NCBI GenBank assembly: GCA_013299105.1
Contig: JAAFJY010000011.1
Span: 142,263-206,262, forward strand
Direction of reading: 5' to 3'
Source of the DNA: Chitinophagales bacterium
Lineage (GTDB): Bacteria > Bacteroidota > Bacteroidia > Chitinophagales > Saprospiraceae
Length of the DNA: 64,000 bases
Positions 25,749 to 36,700 of the stretch are shown in pieces. The position numbers were made by a program, and so were the translations under genes. How positions within the stretch are numbered: position 1 is the stretch's first letter; the number at the start of each line of letters is the position of its first letter. The notes beneath the pieces are model-generated. The model had not been told where the DNA came from, made no database searches, and saw only the letters and a program-made list of their open reading frames with translations.

Positions 25749-28196
25749 TTATGGGCGGATGTTTCCAGTTTTTTCCACCCGATTCTTCACGTGTTTTTCC
25801 ATCCAGGCGTCCATTTCGTACAGCATGTGAAAAATCGACTCCTTGGCGCGGTAGCCGTGGGCCTCGTGGGGCAGGAGCACCAACTTGGCCGTAGCACCGT
25901 GGCCTTTGAGGGCGGCATAAAAACGCTCGCTTTGCACTGGGAAAGTACCCTGGTTGTCGTCGGCTTCGCCGTGGATCAAGAGGATGGGTTCTTTGATTTT
26001 GTCAGCATAATTGAAAGGCGACATTTTGGAATACACCTCTGGCGCTTCCCAAAAAGTGCGTTCTTCCGACTGAAAACCAAAGGGCGTCAAAGTCCGGTTG
26101 TAAGCCCCGCTGCGCGCCACCCCGGCTGCGAACAAGTCGGTATGGGCCAACAAATTGGCGGTCATAAAGGCTCCATAGCTGTGGCCACCTACCGCCAGGC
26201 GCTTGGGATCGGCGACCCCACGATCGGTCAGGGTTTTGACGGCTGCTTCGGCCCCGGCGCGCAGTTGTTCGACGTATGAATCGTTGGGTTCTTTGTCGCC
26301 AGCGCCTACGATTGGCATACTAAAATTGTCAAAAACCGCATAACCCCGCGTCAGCCAAAACAAAGGCGAACCCCAGCTCAGGCGGGTAAAACGGTAAGGC
26401 GAGCCATTGACTTGACCAGCCGCTTCGGCAGTTTTGTACTCCAGCGGATAAGCCCACATGAACACTGGCAGGCGGCCATCCTTGGCCTGGTTGTAGCCAG
26501 CGGGCAAGTAAAGGGTGCCACTGAGTTCAACCCCGTCTTCGCGCTTGTATTTCACCAGTTCTTTGCTCACCCCTTCCAGTGCTTTGTAAGGGTTGGTGAA
26601 TTTGGTAAACTGCTGCAACTGGCCATTTTGGAGGTTGCGCAGGTGGAAGTTGGGCACTTCCTTTTGCGATTCGCGGCTGGTCAATACAAGGCCTTTTTCC
26701 GCATCGATCACCGATACTGGTGATTCAAAATAAGGGGCCTCAGAACGCCAAACCCGTTCTGCTTTTTTGTTTTCCAAGGAAAATCTGTCGATAAAAGGGC
26801 GGTCGCCTTCGCTGGATGCTCCTTGGCCTGCAAGCCAGAGGGTTTTGCCGCCTTCGGTACTCAGCAGTACATTGCGGCCAGCCGCATTGGGTGCGGTGAG
26901 GAAACTGCCAGGGTCGTTGTAGCGGTCTTCGGAAGAGCGATCGAACAGCACTTTTTTGCTGGTGGCCGGGTTGCCAGGACTCCAGGTGCTGGTGATTTGC
27001 TTGCGGGTGCTGGTCCAGGTTTCGTAGGCTAGCGCCACTTGGTCATTGCCCCAAGTCAGGCCTGCAAAACGCAAATTGAAACTCATCACTTCTATTTCCT
27101 GCCCGGTGAAAGGCGCTGCGAGTGAGTAGAGTTTGTCACGTACTTCTACTTTTTTGGCTGGATCACCACCGTCTTGGGCTTCTACCCAGTACAAGGTAGC
27201 TGGAGCATCGGCCCGCCAACTGAAATTACGTGGGCCTTCCTGCACGGCATTGAAGCCCTTGGGCAGGTTTTCGCCGGGCGGGATATTGACCATTATTTTA
27301 ATCGGATTGCCTTTGGCGTCAGTGATCGAAACCTCGCGGGCAAACATGCTGTACGGTACGATGTACGAGTAGGGTCTTTTGATTTTGGTCATCAGCACAT
27401 AAGCCCCATTGGGAGAAATGTCCATTGTGCCGTAAATACTTGGCGTGCCAAAATTGGTCACTGCACCCGTGCTCAGGTTGATGACTTGCAATTGCGAAGT
27501 GCAGTAATAGTCGAAGAGGGCTTCGTCATTTTTATTTTTGAGTAAGTCCTGGTAAGTGCGCACTGGCGCGGCTTTACCTTCATTGATTTGCACGGTAGGT
27601 CCGGTAGGAACATTGGAAAGTTGCGGTACAGCACCACGATTTTTAGGAATGGTTTTGAGCAAAGCAGTTTTCCCATCCGCAAACCAGGCGTAAGGCAGGC
27701 CAGGCATCACGTCGCTGATCACGGCTTCCGTGAGTTTACGCACGGTGGCTTTATCCAATTCCAAAACCCACAGTTCCAGCCCTTTGCCATTGACCAGGGT
27801 AAACAAAGCCTTGTCTCCCTGCGGCGACCAGCTCAGGTTTTCGATGATGGGGTTGGCTGGTAGGCCCTTGACCATTTTTTCTTCATTGGTCTTAAGCGAT
27901 TTCAGCTTGATGCCATTGTAATAAGCACTGCGGCTCGAACTATTCACTGCCGGGTTGATGCGCAAGCCTGCAATCTTGAGCTCGGCTTGGGCCAATTCGC
28001 TGATCGGAGGCAAGCCGGGGGTTTCCAACATGAGTACCCAGTTTTTGGCTGGGCTGATGCTGATTTGTGGGGTTGTAGCCGCATCAGCCAAATCGGCGAT
28101 GACCTGTGGTGGAACCTGGTACCCACTGTTGTCTTGGGCGGAAAGGGTATTGCTTAGAGCTAGCATGAACAAAAGAATGAACAGTTTTTGGCGCAT
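25749..28196 (-). CDS. Secreted S9 family peptidase (prolyl-oligopeptidase fold, S9D-like)
   Basis: The 815-residue protein has a signal peptide (MRQKLFILLFMLALSNTLSAQ). The large N-terminal part is the beta-propeller (ISPNGAYVLMTKIKRPYSY). The alpha/beta-hydrolase domain has catalytic Ser in GGHSYGAFM (about 668-676), Asp in HGEADDNQG and His in LPHEAHGYR. The long propeller containing PYSYIVPYSMFAREV and the overall pattern match the S9D glutamyl endopeptidase/oligopeptidase type. It probably degrades peptides in the periplasm. It is a single gene, convergent with HD-Pnk. Confidence 0.9.
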   Translation of the reverse strand: MRQKLFILLFMLALSNTLSAQDNSGYQVPPQVIADLADAATTPQISISPAKNWVLMLETPGLPPISELAQAELKIAGLRINPAVNSSSRSAYYNGIKLKSLKTNEEKMVKGLPANPIIENLSWSPQGDKALFTLVNGKGLELWVLELDKATVRKLTEAVISDVMPGLPYAWFADGKTALLKTIPKNRGAVPQLSNVPTGPTVQINEGKAAPVRTYQDLLKNKNDEALFDYYCTSQLQVINLSTGAVTNFGTPSIYGTMDISPNGAYVLMTKIKRPYSYIVPYSMFAREVSITDAKGNPIKIMVNIPPGENLPKGFNAVQEGPRNFSWRADAPATLYWVEAQDGGDPAKKVEVRDKLYSLAAPFTGQEIEVMSFNLRFAGLTWGNDQVALAYETWTSTRKQITSTWSPGNPATSKKVLFDRSSEDRYNDPGSFLTAPNAAGRNVLLSTEGGKTLWLAGQGASSEGDRPFIDRFSLENKKAERVWRSEAPYFESPVSVIDAEKGLVLTSRESQKEVPNFHLRNLQNGQLQQFTKFTNPYKALEGVSKELVKYKREDGVELSGTLYLPAGYNQAKDGRLPVFMWAYPLEYKTAEAAGQVNGSPYRFTRLSWGSPLFWLTRGYAVFDNFSMPIVGAGDKEPNDSYVEQLRAGAEAAVKTLTDRGVADPKRLAVGGHSYGAFMTANLLAHTDLFAAGVARSGAYNRTLTPFGFQSEERTFWEAPEVYSKMSPFNYADKIKEPILLIHGEADDNQGTFPVQSERFYAALKGHGATAKLVLLPHEAHGYRAKESIFHMLYEMDAWMEKHVKNRVEKTGNIRP

Positions 28197-28226
28197 GTGG
28201 CTTCAATTTGGGTTGGACAATGTTTA

Positions 28227-28389
28227 AGAGCATGTTTAAAATTATTTATTTGCCGTAAAACGGCCCAATTTCGCCAACTCTTCGTTAGGAAAATGCTCAT
28301 TATGCGCTGCATAACTCCGCTTTTCCTGCCTCGATTTGTCAAAATTTGACTCGTTTTCCGCCTAAACCTCCAATATTTAAACATACTCT
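28227..28389 (-). repeat. 163-bp MITE-like element, copy 1 (inverted relative to the others)
   Basis: Terminal inverted repeats AGAGCATGTTTAAA and TTTAAACATACTCT bracket an interior that is the reverse complement of the copies at 33498 and 43688. The conserved interior includes GGAAAAGC...TTATGC-AGC-GCATAA...GCATTTTCC, a long hairpin. No coding frame and no clear target duplication. The rest of 28390-28553 shows no gene. Confidence 0.85.
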
Positions 28390-28577
28390 AAATCCTAACC
28401 AAGGTAAGCTGCCTAAAATGATTATTTCGCAAAAATAGCTTCTTGGCGTGAATGACGCGACAAGCGGCATTGATGGCCAAAATGAGGAAGTTTTGACAAA
28501 ATCACCAAAAAAGCAGGGTTAATCTTGTTTTTAACGTTTACAGGGCTTTAGTTTTGACCAAAAACAGCTGCCATATC

Positions 28578-29672
28578 ATGCGTACCATCGCTACATTCTG
28601 CTTGTTCTGCATTTTTTTGGCTTGCCAAAAAGAATCCGAGGGGGCCGATCCCAATACCAATTCAGGAGGCAATGAGCCACCTAAAGCGGTAGTCGATACC
28701 GCATCAAAAATCGACCTGCGAACCAAAGCAGGCATCCTCGCCTATTTTCAAAAACAGGTCAAAAACAGCAAAGTCCTGACTGGACAGCATTGTGGCGATG
28801 GCGACAATTTGCCCCAACTTTACAATGATTATGTAGAAAACCTGAGCCAGTTCAGTACCAAATATGTATCGGTCTTGGGCGCTGATTTTGGCTTCAAGCC
28901 CAACAACAACTTCAATGCCATGAACGAGGTGCTGATCAAACACTGGCAAAACAAGGGCCTGGTCACGATCAGTTGGCACGCTGACAATCCTTTTCAAGAT
29001 GGTACTTTCAGCTACCGCTGGAATTCGGTACAAAACAAAGGGAGCATTGACCTAAAAGCCTTGCTGAAATCGGCCCCTGATTCGGAGGCCAAGCGAAGCT
29101 ATCGGCAAGAACTGGACCAGGTCGCCAAAGCCCTGCAAGCCCTCAAAGCCGCAGGTGTGCTAGTCATTTGGCGGCCCTTCCACGAAATGAACGCCGATTG
29201 GTTTTGGTGGGGCATTGACGCCTACCAGGAAACACCTGGTAATGCGCCTGCCTACATCGCTCTTTGGCGCGATTTGCACCAGACAATGACCCAAGATTAC
29301 GGCCTCGACAACCTGATTTGGACCTTCAGCCCCAATGCCCGTGCATCTTGGACGGCCAGCCTCAGTGCGCAATATCCTGGCGAAACTTTTGTTGACCTGG
29401 TGGGTGAAGATTATTATGGCCCAAGCCCTGCTTTTCCAGGCTACGAAGAATTGAGCAAGCTGAACAAGCCCATCGTTTTGTGTGAAACTGGCCCTAATGA
29501 CAAAGCCTACGGCCAATGGGATGAGGCCGCAATCGTGAAGGCAACCAAAGGTAAAGCCGCTTATTTTCTGCAATGGCACAGCTGGCCAGGTGCCAAAGTA
29601 TCCATTCTCGACAACCAAAACTACCGCAACATGATGACCAGCCTCGAAGCGGTGACACGGGAGGAGTTGTAG
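28578..29672 (+). CDS. GH26 beta-mannanase-like lipoprotein
   Basis: The start at ATG 28578 gives MRTIATFCLFCIFLACQKE, a lipoprotein signal with FLAC lipobox, followed by a Gly/Asn/Pro linker. The 364-residue protein has the GH26 signatures: LTGQHCGDG early, WHADNPF, the acid/base Glu in WRPFHEMNADWFWWG, and the nucleophile Glu in VLCETGP. GH26 enzymes cleave beta-mannans. The lipid anchor suggests it is held in the outer membrane. No SusC/SusD pair is nearby, so it is not part of a classical polysaccharide utilisation locus in this window. Confidence 0.92.
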   Translation: MRTIATFCLFCIFLACQKESEGADPNTNSGGNEPPKAVVDTASKIDLRTKAGILAYFQKQVKNSKVLTGQHCGDGDNLPQLYNDYVENLSQFSTKYVSVLGADFGFKPNNNFNAMNEVLIKHWQNKGLVTISWHADNPFQDGTFSYRWNSVQNKGSIDLKALLKSAPDSEAKRSYRQELDQVAKALQALKAAGVLVIWRPFHEMNADWFWWGIDAYQETPGNAPAYIALWRDLHQTMTQDYGLDNLIWTFSPNARASWTASLSAQYPGETFVDLVGEDYYGPSPAFPGYEELSKLNKPIVLCETGPNDKAYGQWDEAAIVKATKGKAAYFLQWHSWPGAKVSILDNQNYRNMMTSLEAVTREEL

Positions 29673-29912
29673 GTGTCAAAAAGCTGAAAAAACCATTGGA
29701 TCTTATTGGGTTTCAAGCAGGGGGCCGTACTAATTCTCCGTACTTGGATTTTTGAAATGCGATTGATGATCGATGAGCTATGAAGTACGAAGGTGGGGGC
29801 TCGCTGGGCAGATTTAAGGTTCCTCAAGTCATCGTCTTTCCGATTTGAGGTGATTGAAAGGACTCCATCGCAAACTTAAGTGGAAGCTGAGCAATGGAAG
29901 TTTTCCTGAGTA

Positions 29913-30059
29913 AGGGAGCATAAAAAAGTAAGGTGGACCGATTTGGGTTTAGTGAAAAAAGATGGCTGCCTGTTTAAACAACTGGATGAAAGGATTTGCG
30001 TTCTTTTTTTGCTAGACCTCAAAAGCAAATACATCCATTTTATTTTAGCTCAAATACTT
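29913..30059 (+). repeat. Fold-back repeat B, copy 1
   Basis: It matches 44388-44522 over most of its length, from GGGAGCnTAAAAAA to TTTTAGCTCAAATACT. The interior contains GGTTTAG-type and CTAnACC-type arms that can pair. It has an 11-base insertion (about GATGGCTGCCTG) relative to copy 2. The rest of 29673-29912 shows no supported gene. Confidence 0.7.
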
Positions 30060-30097
30060 AAGAGATCCATGCAACACGGGGTAGCCCCTTTTCTCTT

Positions 30098-30835
30098 TCA
30101 CACCAACACCCGTTCCTCCTCTACTGCCCTCACGACCAAGCGCTCAATTTCGGGGATGCTGTTAAAGAGCTGTTCAAAGGAGTCAATGACGAAATATTGG
30201 GTCTGGTAACGGTCGATGAAAAATGGGGTATTCAAAATGGCTTCTACCGAAAAAGGAAGGTGCTCCGGTACTTCACTGAACAAGGAATATTCCGTTTCGC
30301 CACGAGAAGACAAGATGCCAGCTCCGTAAATCCGCAAGCCTTCTTTTTCCTGGATCAAGCCAAACTCAACGGTGTACCAATACAGGCGGGCGATGAGTTT
30401 TACCGCCGTTTCGTTGTCGATGTAACGCAGGGAAATGACACTCAGCTGGGCCAGAAAATCGCACAAGGCCTGGTTGCTGAGGAGCGGAATGTGCCCAAAT
30501 ACATCGTGAAACATATCGGGCTCTTCCAGGTAATCCAGTTCCTCCATTTTACGCAGCCAAGTGCTGGAAGGGAAGCTGCGATTTTCCAATAACTCAAAAA
30601 ATTCCTTGGCGGGGATCAAGCCGGGCACTACTTCAATCTGCCAACCTGTATATTGGCTCAGTCGTTTGTTGACTTCATCAAAGTTGGGAATGCGCTCGGC
30701 GTTAAAGCCCAACTTTTCGATGCCATCCAAATAAGCTTGGGTGGCTTTGCCGTGTAGTGTAGGAAACTGGCGTTCAAACAGGATTTTCCATACCTCGAAA
30801 TCCTCCGCCGTGTACTTTTCATACTCCTGACGCAT
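30098..30835 (-). CDS. phhA: Phenylalanine 4-hydroxylase
   Basis: The 245-residue, single-domain bacterial aromatic amino acid hydroxylase converts phenylalanine to tyrosine with tetrahydropterin and O2. Iron ligands are His and His in PDMFHDVFGHIPLL (about 106-119) and Glu in YTVEFGLIQE. The pterin/substrate-lining YGAGILSSRGETEYS is also present. The N-terminus lacks the ACT regulatory domain, normal for bacteria. It is monocistronic. Confidence 0.95.
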   Translation of the reverse strand: MRQEYEKYTAEDFEVWKILFERQFPTLHGKATQAYLDGIEKLGFNAERIPNFDEVNKRLSQYTGWQIEVVPGLIPAKEFFELLENRSFPSSTWLRKMEELDYLEEPDMFHDVFGHIPLLSNQALCDFLAQLSVISLRYIDNETAVKLIARLYWYTVEFGLIQEKEGLRIYGAGILSSRGETEYSLFSEVPEHLPFSVEAILNTPFFIDRYQTQYFVIDSFEQLFNSIPEIERLVVRAVEEERVLV

Positions 30836-31139
30836 GGCTATTTTTTTGGTTTTATCTGATTAAGGTAGGTTAAAAATACAGCCAATTTTACCCAAAGTCA
30901 ATACCCTTAAATTTGGCAATTTCCGAATTTAGTAAAATTTTATTCCAAAAAACATGGTTTGTAAAAAGTTTTTCAAATTAAAAGTCTGCATTTTTGATAA
31001 AATACAAAATAATCAATTTTGAACAAAAGAATAGCCAAGGAATAATTGCCGTTTTGCTGAAAAATGCCAATTCTTTCAAAATTTCCAAAAAATCGACGTT
31101 TGTATGAAATTTTATCCCGAAAAATCGACGAATGAACGT
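30836..31139. other. AT-rich intergenic stretch without a supported gene
   Basis: About 300 bases, strongly AT-rich, probably holding the phhA promoter. The sequence AAAATCGACG occurs twice (about 31088 and 31122). I see no gene or clear hairpin. Confidence 0.5.
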
Positions 31140-32477
31140 TTATTGTTTCGTAGTAAGTCCATTTTCTGCCTTTGTGGGGACCAGTACCTTTGCGGCCAGA
31201 CCGAGGAGGATCAAACCACTCAAACCAACGATCATCGGTACAGTCATTGGGTGATCAATCGGCAGGATTTTGAAAGTTTTGTTCAAAGCCTGCCAAAGGT
31301 TATTCAAGCCCAAAAAACAAGTGACTCCCACAATCAACAAGGTCAAGAGATTGGACCAAAAGCCATTGGCGTATTCGCCCAATAAGGAGCGGTCGTTGGC
31401 CGCCAAAAGCAAGGTAATGGCCACCAAAGGCAACAAGATCCCATTGATGGCTTGTGCCAGAACGATGGCTGGAATGGGCCGCAAATTCAGCATCCCAAAA
31501 CCCATGCCAATGGCCAAAACCAAGCCCCACACCAAGCGAAAGCGCCACTGCTTGTTGGCCCAAGTCCCCTCTCCTCCACTCAGCAGACTTTGTCCGGTAA
31601 CTGCGGCGGCCAGTGGGGCCGTAATCGCTGAACTAAAGCCCGCTGCAAAAAGGCCGATCCCAAATAAGACAATGGCCGCTGAACCAAGGTTTTGGCTCAA
31701 AGCCCCAGCCAAGGCTTCGTAAGAAAAAGTTCCAGTGACCAATACCCCCGCCGCCAAAATAGCAATGGAAATCAAGCCCCCGATGCCTACTGCCAGTGCA
31801 ATACCCAGGCGCATTTCGGACATGCTTTGCCCCTGGCCAAGGCCAGAACCCAGAAACAAATTATAAGGTACAATCGTGGTACCGACCAGCCCAATGATGA
31901 GCAAACCCGACCCCGCTGGAAAACTAGGCCAAACCAAGTGCTGCAACCACTCGCCCACGCCGACGGGCACCCGTAAGGCTACATACATGAAAGCCAAACC
32001 CATGACTGCCACCAAAATGCTCAGGATGCGGGCAATGGCCTTCAGGTTGTTGATCCACAAGGCTGCTGCCGCCAAAATCCCCAAAATCAAAGTAGCCACT
32101 GGCCGGGGAAAATCAGGAAACAAGAGCTGTAAACCAGATACGGCCCCAATCAAATTGCCAGCCTGGTATGCCGCGCAACCAAAAGCAACTGCCAAAAACA
32201 AGCACCACTTGAGCCCCTCGCTGCCCCGGCCCGCGTAGCGCAAGGCCACAATTTGGCCCAGGTTTTTGCCCGAAGCGATGGTCATACGGGCCGCAGTTTC
32301 CTGCAAAACAATGGTGGCCAAGGTCGAAAAAGTAAGTGCCCAGAGCAAATCCAGACGAAAAGTCGCCCCCGCTTGTGAGCAGGTGGTCACCGTACCAGGT
32401 CCAATGAAGGCCGCTGACAATACCGACCACAATAAAACACTGGAAAAACCCTGCTGAAAGGAAAGGCGTTTGGACAT
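31140..32477 (-). CDS. Divergent Nramp-family transporter
   Basis: The 445-residue integral membrane protein has about 11 helices. The Nramp pattern is recognisable: helix 1 carries GPGTVTTCSQAGA where typical members have DPGN, and helix 6 carries LVGTTIVPYNLFLGSGL where typical members have a Met-Pro-His segment. Three residues that normally bind the divalent metal (Asp, Asn, Met) are therefore changed. It may carry another ion (Mg2+, Al3+ or none). The fold assignment is firm, the substrate open. A repeat TGAGCGCTAA flanks the start. Confidence 0.82.
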   Translation of the reverse strand: MSKRLSFQQGFSSVLLWSVLSAAFIGPGTVTTCSQAGATFRLDLLWALTFSTLATIVLQETAARMTIASGKNLGQIVALRYAGRGSEGLKWCLFLAVAFGCAAYQAGNLIGAVSGLQLLFPDFPRPVATLILGILAAAALWINNLKAIARILSILVAVMGLAFMYVALRVPVGVGEWLQHLVWPSFPAGSGLLIIGLVGTTIVPYNLFLGSGLGQGQSMSEMRLGIALAVGIGGLISIAILAAGVLVTGTFSYEALAGALSQNLGSAAIVLFGIGLFAAGFSSAITAPLAAAVTGQSLLSGGEGTWANKQWRFRLVWGLVLAIGMGFGMLNLRPIPAIVLAQAINGILLPLVAITLLLAANDRSLLGEYANGFWSNLLTLLIVGVTCFLGLNNLWQALNKTFKILPIDHPMTVPMIVGLSGLILLGLAAKVLVPTKAENGLTTKQ

Positions 32478-32518
32478 GAGCGCTAACTGATTGATGAGTG
32501 TAAGTTCTTGAGCGCTAA
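32477..32518. promoter_or_regulatory. Direct repeat TGAGCGCTAA x2 at the Nramp-like gene start
   Basis: Two identical 10-base units (32477-32486, overlapping the start codon, and 32509-32518), 32 bases apart; each holds the palindrome AGCGCT. Possible operator for the minus-strand gene. Confidence 0.35.
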
Positions 32519-32600
32519 AACTAGTGCTTAAATGGCATTAGACATTAAAAATGGCTTTGTCTTTTGGAAAAGAAATCCTTATTTTTGGAAAAACACAAAC

Positions 32601-33234
32601 ATGATTCTGAGATCACCATTATCTCCCGAAACCAACGGAAAAGCCAAAAAACGTAAGATTCCTGCTTATCTCATTCGGGAAACGATTGATGGGGTGAATT
32701 TTTATTATCCCGGTTTTAGACAAGTTTTGAACAAACAAAAGAAATTGGAAAACCTGATCGGTGACAGCGGCCTGCAATTTTTCCTCAAAGACTACCTCGT
32801 TGACCAATTAAAAGCAGGCTTGGACAAACAAAAATACCGCATTGCTGGTGGAGAATTGGGTTTTCATGCGGGTGTTAAGAACACTTGGGGCTTGACGTAG
32901 TCGTTTTTGACCGTGCGCTGCTGACCCCTGATAAAATCAATCCGCGTTATGTCAAGGTTGCGCCTACACTTGCTATTGAAATAGATGTAAACGTGGAATT
33001 ACCCGAAAAAACTTCGATCTTTTTCAGGAGTACGTGATCCGCAAAGTAGAAAGCCTTTTTGCACATGGCGTCGAAAAAGTCATCTGGTTTTTCACCAAAA
33101 GCAAAAGATTATTCGTAGCGCTACCCAATCAAGCCTGGCAAATTGACGATTGGAACAAAGACCTCGAATTGTTCGATGGTGTAGTCGTCAATGTAGCGGC
33201 TTACATTGCAGCGGAAGGGTTTGAGTTGGAGTGA
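32601..33234 (+). pseudogene. Uma2-like (PD-(D/E)xK) protein gene broken by two frameshifts
   Basis: Three consecutive frames together read as one protein. ATG 32601 to about 32890 gives MILRSPLSPETNGKAKKRK...GVKNTWG. A second frame continues (LDVVVFDRALLTP, YVKVAPTLAIEIDVNVELPE) to about 33015. A third gives FQEYVIRKVESLFAHGVEKV to the stop at 33234. The VVFD and AIEIDV pieces resemble the Uma2/DUF820 nuclease-fold family. The two breaks are near 32890 and 33017. A sequencing error is an alternative for either break. Confidence 0.75.
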
Positions 33235-33497
33235 TTAGAGGGGTGGCTATACAGGGTAACTGCCTTTCGACACTCGATAACTATTTCAAAACACGGCTTC
33301 TTGTCTGCTTGTGCAAAATAAAAATTTGAAAAAATCGGTTATCAAGTGAGTAAAATTTTCCTATTTCAGTTTCTTGAATACATCATGTGGTTTTTGTAAG
33401 GCCTTCCAAATTTCGTTACATCCAGAGCAGATTGTACAATTTAGCCGTTAGCAAATCCTTCTCATTGTCAAATTTCGACGCCTTATTCTGTGGAATG

Positions 33498-33660
33498 AGA
33501 GTGTGTTTAAATATTGGGGGTTTAGTCAGAAAATGAGGCAAATTTTGACTAATCGAGGCAGGAAAAGCGGAGTTATGCAGCGCATAATGAGCATTTTCCT
33601 AACGAAGAGTAGTCGAAATTGGGCCATTTTATGGCGAACAAAAAATTTTAAACACACTCT
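33498..33660 (+). repeat. 163-bp MITE-like element, copy 2
   Basis: The terminal inverted repeats AGAGTGTGTTTAAA/TTTAAACACACTCT are perfect over 14 bases. The interior hairpin region is nearly identical to the copy at 43688. The preceding stretch 33235-33497 shows no gene. Confidence 0.88.
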
Positions 33661-33734
33661 AAAGCCCCAATTTCTTTACACCATCACTGGCTTGGGTTTT
33701 CAATGTGCTCCAAGCCAGGAGAACAACCTATGTC

Positions 33735-36700
33735 ATGAAAACAAGTCTTTTTATTCTCCTGTTTTGCTTTGCGCAAATGGCCTGGGCCAGCCCTGGCACC
33801 ATCAGCCAGTTCATCAAAATTGATCAGTTTGGTTACTTGTGCAGTTCCAAAAAAGTAGCGGTAATTGTGGATCCCCAAATGGGCTACAACTCCGCCGATG
33901 CCTTCAATCCAGGCACTGGGGCCAACCAATACCAAGTGCGCCGCTGGAGCGATGACGTGGCGGTTTTTACGGGTACTTTGCAGGTTTGGAACAGCGGCAA
34001 TACCCATGCTCAGTCGGGCGACAAAGGCTGGTGGTTTGATTTTAGCTCGGTCACGACCACTGGTTCTTACTACATTTACGACGTGACCAACAATGTAGGC
34101 TCTTATCGTTTTGAAATCAGCAACAATGTTTACAGTGAGGTGCTCAAGCACGCCATGCGCATGTTTTTTTACCAGCGCATCGGGCAAGCCAAAACCACGA
34201 CCAACAGCGATGTAAAATGGACCGATAGTGCCTGGTACACTGGAGCCAATCAGGACGGAGCGGCTCGCTCGCGTTGGGACAAAACCAATAACGCCACCGC
34301 CAAAAACCTCAGCGGAGGCTGGATCGACGCTGGTGACCCCAACAAGTACACCACCTTTGCCCAAGATGTGCTCATCGACCTGCTGGAGGCTTACCGCATG
34401 AACCCCAGCATTTTTGCCGACAATTACAACATTCCTGAATCTGGCAACGGCATTCCTGATATCCTGGATGAGGTGAAATACGAGCTGGATTTTTTGAAAA
34501 GAATGCAAGACGCAACGGGTACCAATGGTTTTTTCCTAAAGGTAGGAGTTGACAATTACAATACATTTTCTCCCATCAGTAACGATACCCGACCTCGTTA
34601 TTACGTCCCCGAATGTACTTCTGCTACTTTATCGGGTTGTGCGATGTTTGCCCTGGCAGCCATTGTTTACAAGGCTTCGAGCAACAGCGCGATGCAAACT
34701 TATGGCAACGACCTGCAAACCCGCGCCCAGAATGCCTGGACCCGCGCCAGCACAACGACTTCCAATTTTACCACCTTTGAAACCACTTGCGATGACCAAG
34801 ACATCAAGTCTGGGGATGCCGACTACTCCGCAGCCCGGCAGTTACAAGCTGCAGTGATTGCGGCAGTTTACTTGTACGAAGCGACTGGGCAGGCCACTTA
34901 CAAGAACTTTGTGGAGTCAAAATATACCCAGATTGAGCCCTACTCCAATTCTTGGTGGGGTCCCTACAACAATGGCGCGCACCTCGCCCTTTTACGCTAT
35001 GCCAGTTTATCCGGGGTTACAGCCAGCGTGGCCACCAATATTCGCAACCAAAAAGCAGGGCAAAACGGCACCTTGTCAATCACTGACTACAATGCCAAAA
35101 CGGACTTGTACCGCAGTTACATGCCCGACGCTCAATTTGACTGGGGCAGTAACTCGATCAAATCAGCCGCAGGCAATGCCAATTTAGACTTCATCACTTT
35201 CAATCTCAATACGACCAACCACGCCCTGTACCGCGAAACCGCAGAGGAATACCTGCATTACATTCACGGTCAAAATCCCCAAGGCATGGTTTACCTGACC
35301 AATATGTACAGTTACGGTGGCGACAAATGCGCCAATGAGATGTACCACATGTGGTTTGACAATGGCACTGATTGGGACAATGCAATCAGCTCGTCAAAAG
35401 GGCCTGCTCCAGGCTACCTGGTAGGTGGGGTGAACAGGAATTTTTCGGTTACAACCCTTGTGCCTCCTTACGGCCAACCTGCTCAGAAAGCTTACAAAGA
35501 TTGGAACACTGGTTACCCCGAAAACTCCTGGGAGGTCACCGAACCTGCCATTTATTACCAGGCTGCCTATGTGCGCTTGATCAGCCGGATCATGGCATAC
35601 AATACGGGGTGTGCAAGCGCTCCCACCGTGCCTGCGGCCCCCACAAACCTGGCCGCAACGGCAGCCTCTTCCAGCCAAATCAACCTCACTTGGACCGATA
35701 ATGCGAGCGACGAGACTGCTTACAAAGTGGAACGTGCGACAGCCTCCGGTGGCCCCTGGACTGAAATTGTGGCCAACTTGGCTGCGAATACCACTGCTTA
35801 CAGCGCAACGGGGCTGAGTGCTTCGACCACCTACTATTTCCGGGTCAGGTGCAGCAACAGCAATGGCAATTCAAATTATTCTGGTACCGCCAATGCCACT
35901 ACCAGCGGGACTGGCAACAGTTTGGTCATTAGGGCCCGAGGCAATTGTGGAACCGAAACGATGGAATTGCGCATCAACGATGCAGTGGTACAAACCTGGA
36001 CCAATGTGTCGACCACGCTGAGCAATTATACTTACGCTGGCTACACCAGTGGTAATGTAAAAGTGGCCTTCACCAACGATGCAAGCTCGCCCTGCGACCG
36101 CAACTTTTTTTTAGATTACATCACCATCGGTAGCACCACTTATCAAACCGAGACTGTAGCCACGCGCACGGGCTGTGGCGATACCCAATGGTTGTGGTGC
36201 AATGGGCACTTTGATTTTGGTACTCCGGGCGGTTCAGCTCCTACTGCTCCAAGTAGTTTGGGCGCTACTGCCAGTTCTTCTAACCAAATCAACCTGAGCT
36301 GGACCGACAATGCCAGCAACGAAACTGCCTACAAAGTAGAAAGGGCCACTGCATCAGGGGGGCCTTGGACGGAAATTGTAGCCAACCTCGCCGCTAATAC
36401 TACTAGTTACAGCGCCACCGGCCTGAGTACAGCCACCACTTACTACTTCCGCGTGCGGGCATCTAACACCAATGGCAATTCCGCTTACTCCAATACTGCC
36501 AACGCCACCACCCAAGCCGCTACCACGAGTACCTATATTTATGCCGACGCGCTCGCTGCAGATTGGAACAACTGGAGTTGGGGAGGGACGGCCACCCTCA
36601 ACAACACCTCGCCCGTTTTTGCTGGCAGCAACTCCGCCCGGATGAACTTTACTGATGCTTTTGGAGGTTTTTCACTGCAAAAAGGCACCGCCATTGGTAC

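Noticed and set aside
32532..32900. Intact 122-residue gene
   Set aside because: The protein continues in two further frames to 33234 with family-like sequence, so it is the first part of a broken gene.
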